DNA of 64,000 nucleotides from Loripinus fragilis (GCA_964019695.1 OZ026527.1:73309471-73373470); one strand, 5' to 3'; shown: positions 20,763-35,443, counted from the first letter of the stretch. Numbers and translations: made by a program. The notes: a model not told the origin generated them from the letters alone.

Positions 20763-21419
20763 CATTTGCTATTTGCATTCTATTTGAGCCAGTGCACGTG
20801 GTGTTTTACTTAATGTATTTGCTAGCAATCATATGCAGCCACCAGCTAACTATTAGTTTAAAAGGGCTTAAATTTGGCCTGAGGTTTCACCTACACCCAT
20901 TTAGTGCACGTGCCAATAGCAAAGGCTTTGGCGAGACTGCGTGCACGCTCAGATACGTAATCCTCTCCTCGCGAGGGGGTGTTGCAGTATATAAAGAAAG
21001 AAAGAAAGTCAGAGAATTCACTGATAGAATATACCAACTAAAACACGTGCCAATCTGGATACCTGTCTTATCATGGGCTTTTGTTTCAATTATGAATCTG
21101 CTTCGTGGCAAGTTGACATATTGTGCATATGAAAAGAAAACAAATGAACCAGCTCATGGAAAGTTGGTATTGATCACAAAGATAACCAATGAAGATATTG
21201 ATGTGCATCTGTGTATGCTCATTGAAGTGTCATTGAATATGAATGTGATAGTACGCATACACTAAGGCCTGCTAAACCATTTCAAAGAAACCTGTCCAAG
21301 TATTCTGTTATATGATGATTGACCATAGATATATGACTAAAAAATTGTTCATAGTGATATTAAGCTCAGATACAACAACAAAAGAAATGGAAAGTAAAGC
21401 AATGAATAAAAAAATCTAT

Positions 21420-21539
21420 AAAAAAATATTATTTTTTTTGTTTTTCTTTTTCACAGGATTCGAACCTGTACCATCAGGGTATTCTAGTATTCTATATGCA
21501 TTAGGCTGGCTCACTAAACCCCTCAGCTATCTGGGCTCA
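21420..21539 (-). mobile_element. tRNA-derived SINE-like segment, unit 5
   Basis: Boxes intact (box B 21466-21456). The terminator-like run is T7 rather than T6 on the minus strand. Confidence 0.65.
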
Positions 21540-21836
21540 TTAAACCATAGGTATACAATACATCTAAATACAAATTGTTAAAGTGTTAAGGGGCATTACT
21601 CATGTGTGATTTTCAAACCCAAACTCAAACTAGTTACAAGCAAACAAATCTTTCTAATGAAACATGATTTAAAAACATGCACTTTGTCTTATTTTCCTAT
21701 TGAAGAATACATAAAATTTAAGCTGATATCTGATTGATCTAAAACAGCTTTTTATTTTACCAAAATAAACTAATAATTTCTCTGTATTTAAGTCAAGTGA
21801 AACACAGCTTGTTAAATTTATGTGTTTACCTAGACT

Positions 21837-22045
21837 GTCCAAAACTCATTTGGACGGTTTAATGACGAGACCTGATGCTAGGTCTTGTCATCAAATGAAT
21901 TTCTCCGATGGAGGATTCGTAAGGAAAGGCCTTTTTTTTATTTCCTTTTTTTTAAGTTTTTTTTACTATTTCCCTTTGTCCTTTTCTTTTTCAAGGTGTC
22001 CCTATCCAGCTGGAGGTCCATTTTTAAAGGCTCTCTCCAGCTGGA
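21837..22045. repeat. Multi-hairpin block, unit 5
   Basis: A C-to-T change at 21896 turns the outer C:G pair of hairpin 3 into a wobble-capable T:G. The other elements are intact. Confidence 0.72.
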
Positions 22046-23737
22046 CGTTCAGCTTATAACAATTGGGAAAGGCGATGGTATGTTAGGTTAATCAAACGCA
22101 GAAAATGATTCTACGGTTATGCATTAGGTGCTAACTATGGCAGTTAAACTTTTAATTGAGTGTACTACTGTTCGTTATGCGCACAAAAAGATACACTGAC
22201 TGTCTATTCTGGGTTCGGTGCACAATTAATCGGTCCCATTCAACTCTATGTAAAAAGGCATAATTCGAGCATCTACAAATTTTTCCAGGACATTGCTTGG
22301 ACTTTTTTTCTGCCTGTGAGTGGCAAGATATGTAATTCACCTATCAAAAAAGTGAAAAGACAACCTACCTTGATAATCTCGTTTTCTCAGCATTCTCCGT
22401 TCCTTGAGAAACAGTAAAAAAATCCGGGCTGAAATCCGACCGGCGTCATACGTTACCTGGGGAGTGCGTCGGGGAGTCTGTGACAAAATAGTCCACACAA
22501 AGATGCATTTTTCTGCATCAGCCTGACAAACATAGACCAATGTTGAATCACATGTACATTTGAAGTCGAATAAAGCACCCATTTACGCCATAAAGGGCCC
22601 AGAAACGGCAAGTGCTAAATTTTTAAAGGTACTATTTTCGTGGGCTACCAAACTGGAAGACTGTATTTGTGTACTAACACCTTCTGAGCCCAACGGTGAA
22701 ATAATGCCATGTCAATGTTGCATGCAATCTAGTGACTTGAACAAAGTGCCCACTCACCTAATGAGTGATGTGTACACCTTTGTTATTGATCTCATATTGG
22801 TGAGAAAATAAATCACTATCCAAACAACGTGGGTTCAACACTGTCGTTAAGTTAATGATTAACGTACACCTACGTACAATATTTGAGTCAGCACATGAGA
22901 TCTGGCTACATATCGCATATGCGTTGTTGTTCCATAAATATGCATGTACAGCTACCTAGTGGAGCTAGAAGCCTTTATTTTTTTTACATAAGCCTTCATC
23001 TACGTCCACTTTTGTGGGTGTGAGCAATGAAGGCTCAAGCCAGTCTGAACTGATGCACAGGCGAGATTGAGCCTTCCATTGCTCAAAACTGCAGTAAAAA
23101 TATCACAATCTCATGTGCTGGCCCAGCATGTTACACATAGCTAATAATGCATTTGGCAGCACAGGTTCGAATTTGGGAGTGGACGAATATTATGTTATTC
23201 TTGTACATGGGTCAAAAATGTTATATTTGGCCTTTAAAAGTTTGACATATGAACACATTTTGAACCAAATGACTTGTAGGGTGACAGCTGTTTCTACAAG
23301 AAGAAATTAAATGCGAAACTAGCGGTTACTTCATAAGACATTCGGATCTCCTTTGCCAATTATAACTCTGCATGAGGTGAAGGACATATGTGCAGCAAAA
23401 CATTATGGGTGTCACATATCGCAGCTTCACGACCAAATTATTGACGACATGCACACTAAGTAACACGTGTTATATTTTTGGCATTTGTCTCATATCCGTG
23501 AGGCCAGTTAATCATCGCTTAAATAACGTGTATTCAACGTTGTTATGTACGTATGATTGGACGTTAACATACCCTTAAATATGTACTATATTTGAGCCAT
23601 CGCACACCATTTTGGTACTTATTGCATATGTTTAAATTCGACCTGTTAACATGCATTATAGACAGCTACCAAGTGGCTTTAGAGATTTTAATGTTGGCCT
23701 GATTATTTGTCTACATACGTTTTGTCAATGTACGGGC

Positions 23738-25300
23738 AGCAAAGGGTCTGATGAGGCTGCGCCAATGCTCAGGCGCATATGAGCATTCACTGAAAGAATA
23801 TGCCATATGTACGCCCATTTTGTGCATGGGCGAAGAGCAGTGACTGCTCTGGCGAGACTGAACGCAAACTAAGTCTTGTCTGAGCATTGACTGATAAAAT
23901 AAGGCATATACACACCCGTATTTTTGTGCATGTGCCAGAGCAGTGAAGGTTCTGACAAGAGTGCATGCATGCTAAGGCTTTTCTGAGAATTCACTGAATA
24001 TGGCCATATGTACGCCCATTTTGTACATGTTTGAGAGCAGTGAATGCGCTGGCGAGACTGCAAGCATGCTAAGGCTCGTCTGAGAATTCACCGAAAGAAA
24101 ACCCCATATATATGTCCATTTTGTGCATATGCGAAAGCAGTGAAGGCTCTGGTGGGACTGCACACATGCGCATGCGCGTCTGAGCATTTACTGGTAGAAT
24201 ATGCCATATGTACGCCAATATTGTGCATGTGCGAGAGTAGTGAAGGCACCGACAAGACTGCATGCATGCAACTTCTAGTCTAAGCATTTGCTGAAAGAAT
24301 ATGTCATATATACGCCCATTTATGTGCATGTTCGAGAGCAGTGAAGGCTCTGGTGAGACTGCATGTCTGCTCAGGCGCGTCTGAGCATTTACTGATGGAA
24401 TATGCCAAATGTATGCCCATTTTGTGCATGTGCGAGAGCAGTGAAGGCTCTGGTGAGACTGCATGTATGGTCAGGTGCGTCTGAGCATTAAATGATGGAA
24501 TATGCCAAATGTATGCCCATTTTGTGCATGTGCGAGAGCAGTAAAGGCTCTGACAAGACTGCATGCATGCTCCTTTTAGTCTGAGCATTGGCTGAAAGAA
24601 TATGCCATATGTACACCCATTAATGTGCATGTGCGAGAGCAGTGAAGGCTCTGGCGAGACTGCATGTATACTCAGGCACGTCTTAGCATTCACTGATGAA
24701 ATATGCCATATGTACGCCCATTTTTAGCATGCGCGAGAGCAGTGAAGGCTCTGGCGAGACTGCATGTATGTTCAGGCGCGTCTGAGCATTTACTGATGGA
24801 ATATGCCATATGTACGCCCATTTTGTGCATGTGCGAGAGCAGTGAAGGATCTGGTGAGACTGCATGTACGCTCAGGCGCGTCTGAGCATTCACTGATGGA
24901 ATATGCCATATGTGCGCCCATTTTGTGCATGCGCGAGGGCAGTGAAGGCTCTGGCGAGACTGCACGCATGCTAATGCTAGCTTGAGCATTCACTGATAGA
25001 ATGTGCCATATATACACCCATTTTGTGCATGTGCGAGAGCAGTGTAGGCTCTGGCGAGACTGCACGCATGCTAATGCTAGTTTGAGCATTGACTGATATA
25101 ATATGCCATATAAACATCCATTTTGTGCATGTGCGAGAGCAGTGAAGGCTACGACATGACTACATTTGTGCTACTTCTAGTCTGAGCATTGACTGAAAGA
25201 ATATGCCATATATACGCCCATTTCTGTGCATGTGCGAGAGCAGTGAAGGCTCTGGTGAGACTGCACGCATGCTCAGGTGCGTCTGAGCATTGACTGATAC
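23738..25300. repeat. ~100-bp subrepeat array, unit 6
   Basis: 1563 bp, normal order. Private changes: GCATGCTCCTTTTAG near 24565, GCGAGGGCAGTG near 24932 and CCATATATACACCC near 25007. Confidence 0.95.
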
Positions 25301-25957
25301 CATTTGCTATTTGCATTCTATTTGAGCCAGTGCACGTGGTGTTTTACTTAATGTATTTGCTAGCAATCATATGCAGCCACCAGCTAACTATTAGTTTAAA
25401 AGGGCTTAAATTTGGCCTGAGGTTTCACCTACACCCATTTAGTGCATGTGCCAATAGCAAAGGCTTTGGCGAGACTGCGTGCACGCTCAGATACGTAATC
25501 CTCTCCTCGCGAGGGGGTGTTGCAGTATATAAAGAAAGAAAGAAAGTCAGAGAATTCACTGATAGAATATGCCAACTAAAACACGTGCCAATCTGGATAC
25601 CTGTCTTATCATGGGCTTTTGTTTCAATTATGAATCTGCTTCGTGGCAAGTTGACATATTGTGCATATGAAAAGAAAACAAATGAACCAGCTCATGGAAA
25701 GTTGGTATTGATCACAAAGATAACCAATGAAGATATTGATGTGCATCTCTGTATGCTCATTGAAGTGTCATTGAATATGAATGTGATAGTACGCATACAC
25801 TAAGGCCTGCTAAACCATTTCAAAGAAACCTGTCCAAGTATTCTGTTATATGATGATTGACCATAGATATATGACTAAAAAATTGTTCATAGTGATATTA
25901 AGCTCAGATACAACAACAAAAGAAATGGAAAGTAAAGCAATGAATAAAAAAATCTAT

Positions 25958-26076
25958 AAAAAATATTATTTTTTTTGTTTTTCTTTTTCACAGGATTCGA
26001 ACCTGTACCATCAGGGTATTCTAGTATTCTATATGCATTAGGCTGGCTCACTAAACCCCTCAGCTATCTGGGCTCA
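25958..26076 (-). mobile_element. tRNA-derived SINE-like segment, unit 6
   Basis: Boxes intact (box B 26003-25993), canonical tail. Confidence 0.65.
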
Positions 26077-26374
26077 TTAAACCATAGGTATACAATACAT
26101 CTAAATACAAATTGTTAAAGTGTTAAGGGGCATTACTCATGTGTGATTTTCAAACCCAAACTCAAACTAGTTACAAGCAAACAAATCTTTCTAATGAAAC
26201 ATGATTTAAAAACATGCACTTTGTCTTATTTTCCTAATTGAAGAATACATAAAATTTAAGCTGATATCTGATTGATCTAAAACAGCTTTTTATTTTACCA
26301 AAATAAACTAATAATTTCTCTGTATTTAAGTCAAGTGAAACACAGCTTGTTAAATTTATGTGTTTACCTAGACT

Positions 26375-26583
26375 GTCCAAAACTCATTTGGACGGTTTAA
26401 TGACGAGACCTGATGCTAGGTCTTGTCATCAAACGAATTTCTCCGATGGAGGATTCGTAAGGAAAGGCCTTTTTTTATTTCCTTTTTTTTTAAGTTTTTT
26501 TTACTATTTCCCTTTGTCCTTTTCTTTTTCAAGGTGTCCCTATCCAGCTGGAGGTCCATTTTTAAAGGCTCTCTCCAGCTGGA
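26375..26583. repeat. Multi-hairpin block, unit 6
   Basis: All elements intact. T-run lengths differ by a base from neighbouring units. Confidence 0.72.
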
Positions 26584-28272
26584 CGTTCAGCTAATAACAA
26601 TTGGGAAAGGCGATGGTATGTTAGGTTAATCAAACGCAGAAAATGATTCTACGGTTATGCATTAGGTGCGAACTATGGCAGTTAAACTTTTAATTGAGTG
26701 TACTACTGTTCGTTATGCGCACAAAAAGATACACTGACTGTCTATTCTGGGTTCGGTGCACAATTAATCGGTCCCATTCAACTCTATGTAAAAAGGCATA
26801 ATTCGAGCATCTACAAATTTTTCCAGGACATTGCTTGGACTTTTTTTCTGCCTGTGAGTGGCAAGATATGTCATTCACCTATCAAAAAAGTGAAAAGACA
26901 ACCTACCTTAATAATCTCGTTTTCTCAGCATTCTCCGTTCCTTGAGAAACAGTAAAAAAATCCGGGCTGAAATCCGACCGGCGTCATACGTTACCTGGGG
27001 AGTGCGTCGGGGAGTCTGTGACAAAATAGTCCACACAAAGATGCATTTTTCTGCATCAGCCTGACAAACATAGACCAATGTTGAATCACATGTACATTTG
27101 AAGTCGAATAAAGCACCCATTTACGCCATAAAGGGCCCAGAAACGGCAAGTGCTAAATTTCTAAAGGTACTATTTTCGTGGGCTACCAAACTGGAAGACT
27201 GTATTTGTGTACTAACACCTTCTGAGCCCAACGGTGAAATAATGCCATGTCAATGTTGCATGCAATCTAGTGACTTGGACAAAGTGCCCACTCACCTAAT
27301 GAGTGATGTGTACACCTTTGTTATTGATCTCATATTGGTGAGAAAATACATCACTATCCAAACAACGTGGATTCAACACTGTCGTTAAGTTAATGATTAA
27401 CGTACACCTACGTACAATATTTGAGTCAGCACATGAGATCTGGCTACATATGGCATATGCGTTGTTGTTCCATAAATATGCATGTACAGCTACCTAGTGG
27501 AGCTAGAAGCCTTTTTTTTTACATAAGCCTTCATCTACGTCCACTTTTGTGGGTGTGAGCAATGAAGGCTCAAGCCAGTCTGAACTGATGCACAGGCGAG
27601 ATTGAGCCTTCCATTGCTCAAAACTACAGTAAAAATATCACAATCTCATGTGCTGGCCCAGCATGTTACACATAGCTAATAATGCATTTGGCCACACAGG
27701 TTCGAATTTGGGAGTGGACGAATATTATGTTATTCTTGTACATGGGTCAAAAATGTTATATTTGGCCTTTAAAAGTTTGACATATGAACACATTTTGAAC
27801 CAAATGACTTGTAGGGTGACAGCTGTTTCTACAAGAAGAAATTAAATGCGAAACTAGCGGTTACTTCATAAGACATTCGGATCTCCTTTGCCAATTATAA
27901 CTCTGCATGAGGTGAAGGACATATGTGCAGCAAAACATTATGGGTGTCACATATCGCAGCTTCACGACCAAATTATGGACGAAATGCACACTAAGTAACA
28001 CGTGTTATATCTTTGGCATTTGTCTCATATCCGTGAGGCCAGTTAATCATCGCTTAAATAACGTGTATTCAACGTTGTTATGTACGTATGATTGGACGTT
28101 AACATACCCTTAAATATGTACTATATTTGAGCCATCGCACACCATTTTGGTACTTATTGCATATGTTTAAATTCGACCTGTTAACATGCATTATAGACAG
28201 CTACCAAGTGGCTTTAGAGATTTTAATGTTGGCCTGATTATTTGTCTACATAAGTTTTGTCAATGTACGGGC

Positions 28273-29834
28273 AGCAAAGGGTCTGATGAGGCTGCGCCAA
28301 TGCTCAAGCGCATATGAGCATTCACTGAAAGAATATGCCATATGTACGCCCATTTTGTGCATGGGCGAAGAGCAGTGACTGCTCTGGCGAGACTGAACGC
28401 AAACTAAGTCTTGTCTGAGCATTGACTGATAAAATAAGGCATATACACACCCGTATTTTTGTGCATGTGCCAGAGCAGTGAAGGTTCTGACAAGAGTGCA
28501 TGCATGCTAAGGCTTTTCTGAGAATTCACTGAATATGGCCATATGTACGCCCATTTTGTACATGTTTGAGAGCAGTGAATGCGCTGGCGAGACTGCAAGC
28601 ATGCTAAGGCTCGTCTGAGAATTCACCGAAAGAAAACCCCATATATATGTCCATTTTGTGCATATGCGAAAGCAGTGAAGGCTCTGGTGGGACTGCACAC
28701 ATGCGCATGCGCGTCTGAGCATTTACTGGTAGAATATGCCATATGTACGCCAATATTGTGCATGTGCGAGAGTAGTGAAGGCACCGACAAGACTGCATGC
28801 ATGCAACTTCTAGTCTAAGCATTGGCTGAAAGAATATGTCATATATACGCCCATTTATGTGCATGTTCGAGAGCAGTGAAGGCTCTGGTGAGACTGCATG
28901 TCTGCTCAGGCGCGTCTGAGCATTTACTAATGGAATATGCCAAATGTATGCTCATTTTGTGCATGTGCGAGAGCAGTGAAGGCTCTGGTGAGACTGCATG
29001 TATGGTCAGGTGCGTCTGAGCATTAAATGATGGAATATGCCAAATGTATGCCCATTTGTGCATGTGCGAGAGCAGTAAAGGCTCTGACAAGACTGCATGC
29101 ATGCTTCTTCTAGTCTGAGCATTGGCTGAAAGAATATGCCATATGTACACCCATTAATGTGCATGTGCGAGAGCAGTGAAGGCTCTGGCGAGACTGCATG
29201 TATACTCAGGCACGTCTTAGCATTCACTGATGAAATATGCCATATGTACGCCCATTTTTAGCATGCGCGAGAGCAGTGAAGGCTCTGGCGAGACTGCATG
29301 TATGTTCAGGCGCGTCTGAGAATTTACTGATGGAATATGCCATGTGTACGCCCATTTTGTGCATGTGCGAGAGCAGTGAAGGATCTGGTGAGACTGCATG
29401 TACGCTCAGGCGCGTCTGAGCATTCACTGATGGAATATGCCATATGTGCGCCCATTTTGTGCATGCGCGAGAGCAGTGAAGGCCCTGGCGAGACTGCACG
29501 CATGCTAATGCTAGCTTGAGCATTCACTGATAGAATGTGCCATATAAACACCCATTTTGTGCATGTGCGAGAGCAGTGTAGGCTCTGGCGAGACTGCACG
29601 CATGCTAATGCTAGTTTGAGCATTGACTGATCTAATATGCCATATAAACATCCATTTTGTGCATGTGCGAGAGCAGTGAAGGCTACGACATGACTACATT
29701 TGTGCTACTTCTAGTCTGAGCATTGACTGAAAGAATATGCCATATGTACGCCCATTTCTGTGCATGTGCGAGAGCAGTGAAGGCTCTGGTGAGACTGCAC
29801 GCATGCTCAGGTGCGTCTGAGCATTGACTGATAC
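28273..29834. repeat. ~100-bp subrepeat array, unit 7
   Basis: 1562 bp. One T is lost in CCCATTTGTGC near 29050, which shifts the minus-strand frame and splits the 129-codon frame seen in most units into 103- and 73-codon frames. This shows the frames are not maintained. Confidence 0.95.
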
Positions 29835-30491
29835 CATTTGCTATTTGCATTCTATTTGAGCCAGTGCACGTGGTGTTTTACTTAATGTATTTGCTAGCAA
29901 TCATATGCAGCCACCAGCTAACTATTAGTTTAAAAGGGCTTAAATTTGGCCTGAGGTTTCACCTACACCCATTTAGTGCATGTGCCAATAGCAAAGGCTT
30001 TGGCGAGACTGCGTGCACGCTCAGATACGTAATCCTCTCCTCGAGAGGGGGTGTTGCAGTATATAAAGAAAGAAAGAAAGTCAGAGAATTCACTGATAGA
30101 ATATGCCAACTAAAACACGTGCCAATCTGGATACCTGTCTTATCATGGGCTTTTGTTTCAATTATGAATCTGCTTCGTGGCAAGTTGACATATTGTGCAT
30201 ATGAAAAGAAAACAAATGAACCAGCTCATGGAAAGTTGGTATTGATCACAAAGATAACCAATGAAGATATTGATGTGCATCTCTGTATGCTCATTGAAGT
30301 GTCATTGAATATGAATGTGATAGTATGCATACACTAAGGCCTGCTAAACCATTTCAAAGAAACCTGTCCAAGTATTCTGTTATATGATGATTGACCATAG
30401 ATATATGACTAAAAAATTGTTCATAGTGATATTAAGCTCAGATACAACAACAAAAGAAATGGAAAGTAAAGCAATGAATAAAAAAATCTAT

Positions 30492-30610
30492 AAAAAATAT
30501 TATTTTTTTTGTTTTTCTTTTTCACAGGTTTCGAACCTGTACCATCAGGGTATTCTAGTATTCTATATGCATTAGGCTGGCTCACTAAACCCCTCAGCTA
30601 TCTGGGCTCA
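30492..30610 (-). mobile_element. tRNA-derived SINE-like segment, unit 7, box B mutated
   Basis: Box B (30537-30527) reads GGTTCGAAACC instead of GGTTCGAATCC. The T-stem still pairs. This is the only unit with a box B change. Confidence 0.63.
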
Positions 30611-30907
30611 TTAAACCATAGGTATACAAAACATCTAAATACAAATTGTTAAAGTGTTAAGGGGCATTACTCATGTGTGATTTTCAGACCCAAACTCAAA
30701 CTAGTTACAAGCAAACAAATCTTTCTAATGAAACATGATTTAAAAACATGCACTTTGTCTTATTTTCCTATTGAAGAATACATAAAATTTAAGCTGATAT
30801 CTGATTGATCTAAAACAGCTTTTTATTTTACCAAAATAAACTAATAATTTCTCTGTATTTAAGTCAAGTGAAACACAGCTTGTTAAATTTATGTGTTTAC
30901 CTAGACT

Positions 30908-31114
30908 GTCCAAAACTCATTTGGACGGTTTAATGACGAGACCTGATGCTAGGTCTTGTCATCAAATGAATTTCTCCGATGGAGGATTCGTAAGGAAAGG
31001 CCTTTTTTATTTCCTTTTTTTTAAGTTTTTTTTACTATTTCCCTTTGTCCTTTTCTTTTTCAAGGTGTCCCTATCCAGCTGGAGGTCCATTTTTAAAGGC
31101 TCTCTCCAGCTGGA
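30908..31114. repeat. Multi-hairpin block, unit 7
   Basis: Same hairpin 3 change as unit 5 (30967), with a shorter T run after GGCC. Confidence 0.72.
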
Positions 31115-32805
31115 CGTTCAGCTTATAACAATTGGGAAAGGCGATGGTATGTTAGGTTAATCAAACGCAGAAAATGATTCTACGGTTATGCATTAGGTGC
31201 TAACTATGGCAGTTAAACTTTTAATTGAGTGTACTACTGTTCGTTATGCGCACAAAAAGATACACTGACTGTCTATTCTGGGTTCGGTGCACAATTAATC
31301 GGTCCCATTCAACTCTATGTAAAAAGGCATAATTCGAGCATCTACAAATTTTTCCAGGACATTGCTTGGAATTTTTTCTGCCTGTGAGTGGCAAGATATG
31401 TCATTCACCTATCAAAAAAGTGAAAAGACAACCTACCTTGATAATCTCGTTTTCTCAGCATTCTCCGTTCCTTGAGAAACAGTAAAAAAATCCGGGCTGA
31501 AATCCGACCGGCGTCATACGTTACCTGGGGAGTGCGTCGGGGAGTCTGTGACAAAATAGTCCACACAAAGATGCATTTTTCTGCATCAGCCTGACAAACA
31601 TAGACCAATGTTGAATCACATGTACATTTGAAGTCGAATAAAGCACCCATTTACGCCATAAAGGGCCCAGAAACGGCAAGTGCTAAATTTCTAAAGGTAC
31701 TATTTTCGTGGGCTACCAAACTGGAAGACTGTATTTGTGTACTAACACCTTCTGAGCCCAACGGTGAAATAATGCCATGTCAATGTTGCATGCAATCTAG
31801 TGACTTGGACAAAGTGCCCACTCACCTAATGAGTGATGTGTACACCTTTGTTATTGATCTCATATTGGTGAGAAAATAAATCACTATCCAAACAACGTGG
31901 GTTCAACACTGTCGTTAAGTTAATGATTAACGTACACCTACGTACAATATTTGAGTCAGCACATGAGATCTGGCTACATATCGCATATGCGTTGTTGTTC
32001 CATAAATATGCATGTACAGCTACCTAGTGGAGCTAGAACCCTTAATTTTTTTTACATAAGCCTTCATCTACGTCCACTTTTGTGGGTGTGAGCAATGAAG
32101 GCTCAAGCCAGTCTGAACTGATGCACAGGCGAGATTAAGCCTTCCATTGCTCAAAACTGCAGTAAAAATATCACAATCTCATGTGCTGGCCCAGCATGTT
32201 ACACATAGCTAATAATGCATTTGGCCACACAGGTTCGAATTTGGGAGTGGGCGAATATTATGTTATTCTTGTACATGGGTCAAAAATGTTATATTTGGCC
32301 TTTAAAAGTTTGACATATGAACACATTTTGAACCAAATGACTTGTAGGGTGACAGCTGTTTCTACAAGAAGAAATTAAATGCGAAACTAGCGGTTACTTC
32401 ATAAGACATTCGGATCTCCTTTGCCAATTATAACTCTGCATGAGGTGAAGGACATATGTGCAGCAAAACATTATGGGTGTCACATATCGCAGCTTCACGA
32501 CCAAATTATGGACGAAATGCACACTAAGTAACACGTGTTATATCTTTGGCATTTGTCTCATATCCGTGAGGCCAGTTAATCATCGCTTAAATAACGTGTA
32601 TTCAACGTTGTTATGTACGTATGATTGGACGTTAACATACCCTTAAATATGTACTATATTTGAGCCATCGCACACCATTTTGGTACTTATTGCATATGTT
32701 TAAATTCGACCTGTTAACATGCATTATAGACAGCTACCAAGTGGCTTTAGAGATTTTAATGTTGGCCTGATTATTTGTCTACATACGTTTTGTCAATGTA
32801 CGGGC

Positions 32806-34368
32806 AGCAAAGGGTCTGATGAGGCTGCGCCAATGCTCAGGCGCATATGAGCATTCACTGAAAGAATATGCCATATGTACGCCCATTTTGTGCATGGGCG
32901 AAGAGCAGTGACTGCTCTGGCGAGACTGAACGCAAACTAAGTCTTGTCTGAGCATTGACTGATAAAATAAGGCATATACACACCCGTATTTTTGTGCATG
33001 TGCCAGAGCAGTGAAGGTTCTGACAAGAGTGCATGCATGCTAAGGCTTTTCTGAGAATTCACTGAATATGGCCATATGTACGCCCATTTTGTACATGTTT
33101 GAGAGCAGTGAATGCGCTGGCGAGACTGCAAGCATGCTAAGGCTCGTCTGAGAATTCACCGAAAGAAAACCCCATATATATGTCCATTTTGTGCATATGC
33201 GAAAGCAGTGAAGGCTCTGGTGGGACTGCACACATGCGCATGCGCGTCTGAGCATTTACTGGTAGAATATGCCATATGTACGCCAATATTGTGCATGTGC
33301 GAGAGTAGTGAAGGCACCGACAAGACTGCATGCATGCAACTTCTAGTCTAAGCATTTGCTGAAAGAATATGTCATATATACGCCCATTTATGTGCATGTT
33401 CGAGAGCAGTGAAGGCTCTGGTGAGACTGCATGTCTGCTCAGGCGCGTCTGAGCATTTACTGATGGAATATGCCAAATGTATGCCCATTTTGTGCATGTG
33501 CGAGAGCAGTGAAGGCTCTGGTGAGACTGCATGTATGGTCAGGTGCGTCTGAGCATTAAATGATGGAATATGCCAAATGTATGCCCATTTTGTGCATGTG
33601 CGAGAGCAGTAAAGGCTCTGACAAGACTGCATGCATGCTTCTTCTAGTCTGAGCATTGGCTGAAAGAATATGCCATATGTACACCCATTAATGTGCATGT
33701 GCGAGAGCAGTGAAGGCTCTGGCGAGACTGCATGTATACTCAGGCACGTCTTAGCATTCACTGATGAAATATGCCATATGTACGCCCATTTTTAGCATGC
33801 GCGAGAGCAGTGAAGGCTCTGGCGAGACTGCATGTATGTTCAGGCGCGTCTGAGCATTTACTGATGGAATATGCCATATGTACGCCCATTTTGTGCATGT
33901 GCGAGAGCAGTGAAGGATCTGGTGAGACTGCATGTACGCTCAGGCGCGTCTGAGCATTCACTGATGGAATATGCCATATGTGCGCCCATTTTGTGCATGC
34001 GCGAGAGCAGTGAAGGCTCTGGCGAGACTGCACGCATGCTAATGCTAGCTTGAGCATTCACTGATAGAATGTGCCATATAAACACCCATTTTGTGCATGT
34101 GCGAGAGCAGTGTAGGCTGTTGCGAGACTGCACGCATGCTAATGCTAGTTTGAGCATTGACTGATATAATATGCCATATAAACATCCATTTTGTGCATGT
34201 GCGAGAGCAGTGAAGGCTACGACATGACTACATTTGTGCTACTTCTAGTCTGAGCATTGACTGAAAGAATATGCCATATATACGCCCATTTCTGTGCATG
34301 TGCGAGAGCAGTGAAGGCTCTGGTGAGACTGCACGCATGCTCAGGTGCGTCTGAGCATTGACTGATAC
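32806..34368. repeat. ~100-bp subrepeat array, unit 8
   Basis: 1563 bp, normal order, with GGCTGTTGCGAG near 34113 as a private change (GGCTCTGGCGAG elsewhere). Confidence 0.95.
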
Positions 34369-35025
34369 CATTTGCTATTTGCATTCTATTTGAGCCAGTG
34401 CACGTGGTGTTTTACTTAATGTATTTGCTAGCAATCATATGCAGCCACCAGCTAACTATTAGTTTAAAAGGGCTTAAATTTGGCCTGAGGTTTCACCTAA
34501 ACCCATTTAGTGCATGTGCCAATAGCAAAGGCTTTGGCGAGACTGCGTGCACGCTCAGATACGTAATCCTCTCCTCGCGAGGGGTTGTTGCAGTATATAA
34601 AGAAAGAAAGAAAGTCAGAGAATTCACTGATAGAATATGCCAACTAAAACACGTGCCAATCTGGATACCTGTCTTATCATGGGCTTTTGTTTCAATTATG
34701 AATCTGCTTCGTGGCAAGTTGACATATTGTGCATATGAAAAGAAAACAAATGAACCAGCTCATGGAAAGTTGGTATTGATCACAAAGATAACCAATGAAG
34801 ATATTGATGTGCATCTGTGTATGCTCATTGAAGTGTCATTGAATATGAATGTGATAGTACGCATACACTAAGGCCTGCTAAACCATTTCAAAGAAACCTG
34901 TCCAAGTATTCTGTTATATGATGATTGACCATAGATATATGACTAAAAAATTGTTCATAGTGATATTAAGCTCAGATACAACAACAAAAGAAATGGAAAG
35001 TAAAGCAATGAATAAAAAAATCTAT

Positions 35026-35145
35026 AAAAAAATATTATTTTTTTTGTTTTTCTTTTTCACAGGATTCGAACCTGTACCATCAGGGTATTCTAGTATTCTA
35101 TATGCATTAGGCTGGCTCACTAAACCCCTCAGCTATCTGGGCTCA
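35026..35145 (-). mobile_element. tRNA-derived SINE-like segment, unit 8
   Basis: Boxes intact (box B 35072-35062). T7 terminator-like run, as in unit 5. Confidence 0.65.
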
Positions 35146-35443
35146 TTAAACCATAGGTATACAATACATCTAAATACAAATTGTTAAAGTGTTAAGGGGC
35201 ATTACTCATGTGTGATTTTCAAACCCAAACTCAAACTAGTTACAAGCAAACAAATCTTTCTAATGAAACATGATTTAAAAACATGCACTTTGTCTTATTT
35301 TCCTAATTGAAGAATACATAAAATTTAAGCTGATATCTGATTGATCTAAAACAGCTTTTTATTTTACCAAAATAAACTAATAATTTCTCTGTATTTAAGT
35401 CAAGTGAAACACAGCTTGTTAAATTTATGTGTTTACCTAGACT

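Larger units (their letters stand above)
18903..23440. repeat. Monomer unit 5
   Basis: Full monomer of 4538 bp. It belongs to the B-type family by CAGCTTATAAC (near 22050), AGGTGCTAAC (near 22126), TCAAATGAAT (21891) and TTGAACAAAG (near 22738). Its 3' end carries GGCAGCACAGG near 23156, as unit 3 does. The array has AGCATTTGCTGAAAG near 19744, shared with units 6 and 8. Confidence 0.95.
23441..27975. repeat. Monomer unit 6 (first half of dimer 6+7)
   Basis: Full monomer of 4535 bp. It starts with TTGACGACATG like unit 4 and has the A-type CAGCTAATAAC (near 26588). Markers shared with unit 8, 9.07 kb away, include GAAAATACATCAC near 27344 (GAAAATAAATCAC elsewhere) and ACCTTAATAATC near 26906. 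It also has CCTAATTGAAG near 26234, as units 8 and 11-14 do. Confidence 0.95.
27976..32508. repeat. Monomer unit 7 (second half of dimer 6+7)
   Basis: Full monomer of 4533 bp, B-type by CAGCTTATAAC (near 31117), AGGTGCTAAC and TCAAATGAAT. It shares with unit 9 the changes ACATAAGTTTTG near 28250, TTTACTAATGG near 28923, CCCATTTGTGC near 29050 (one T lost), GGCCCTGGCG near 29481 and GATCTAATATG near 29629. Two candidate elements are damaged only here: Pol III box B at 30527 and the CG palindrome at 30039. Confidence 0.95.
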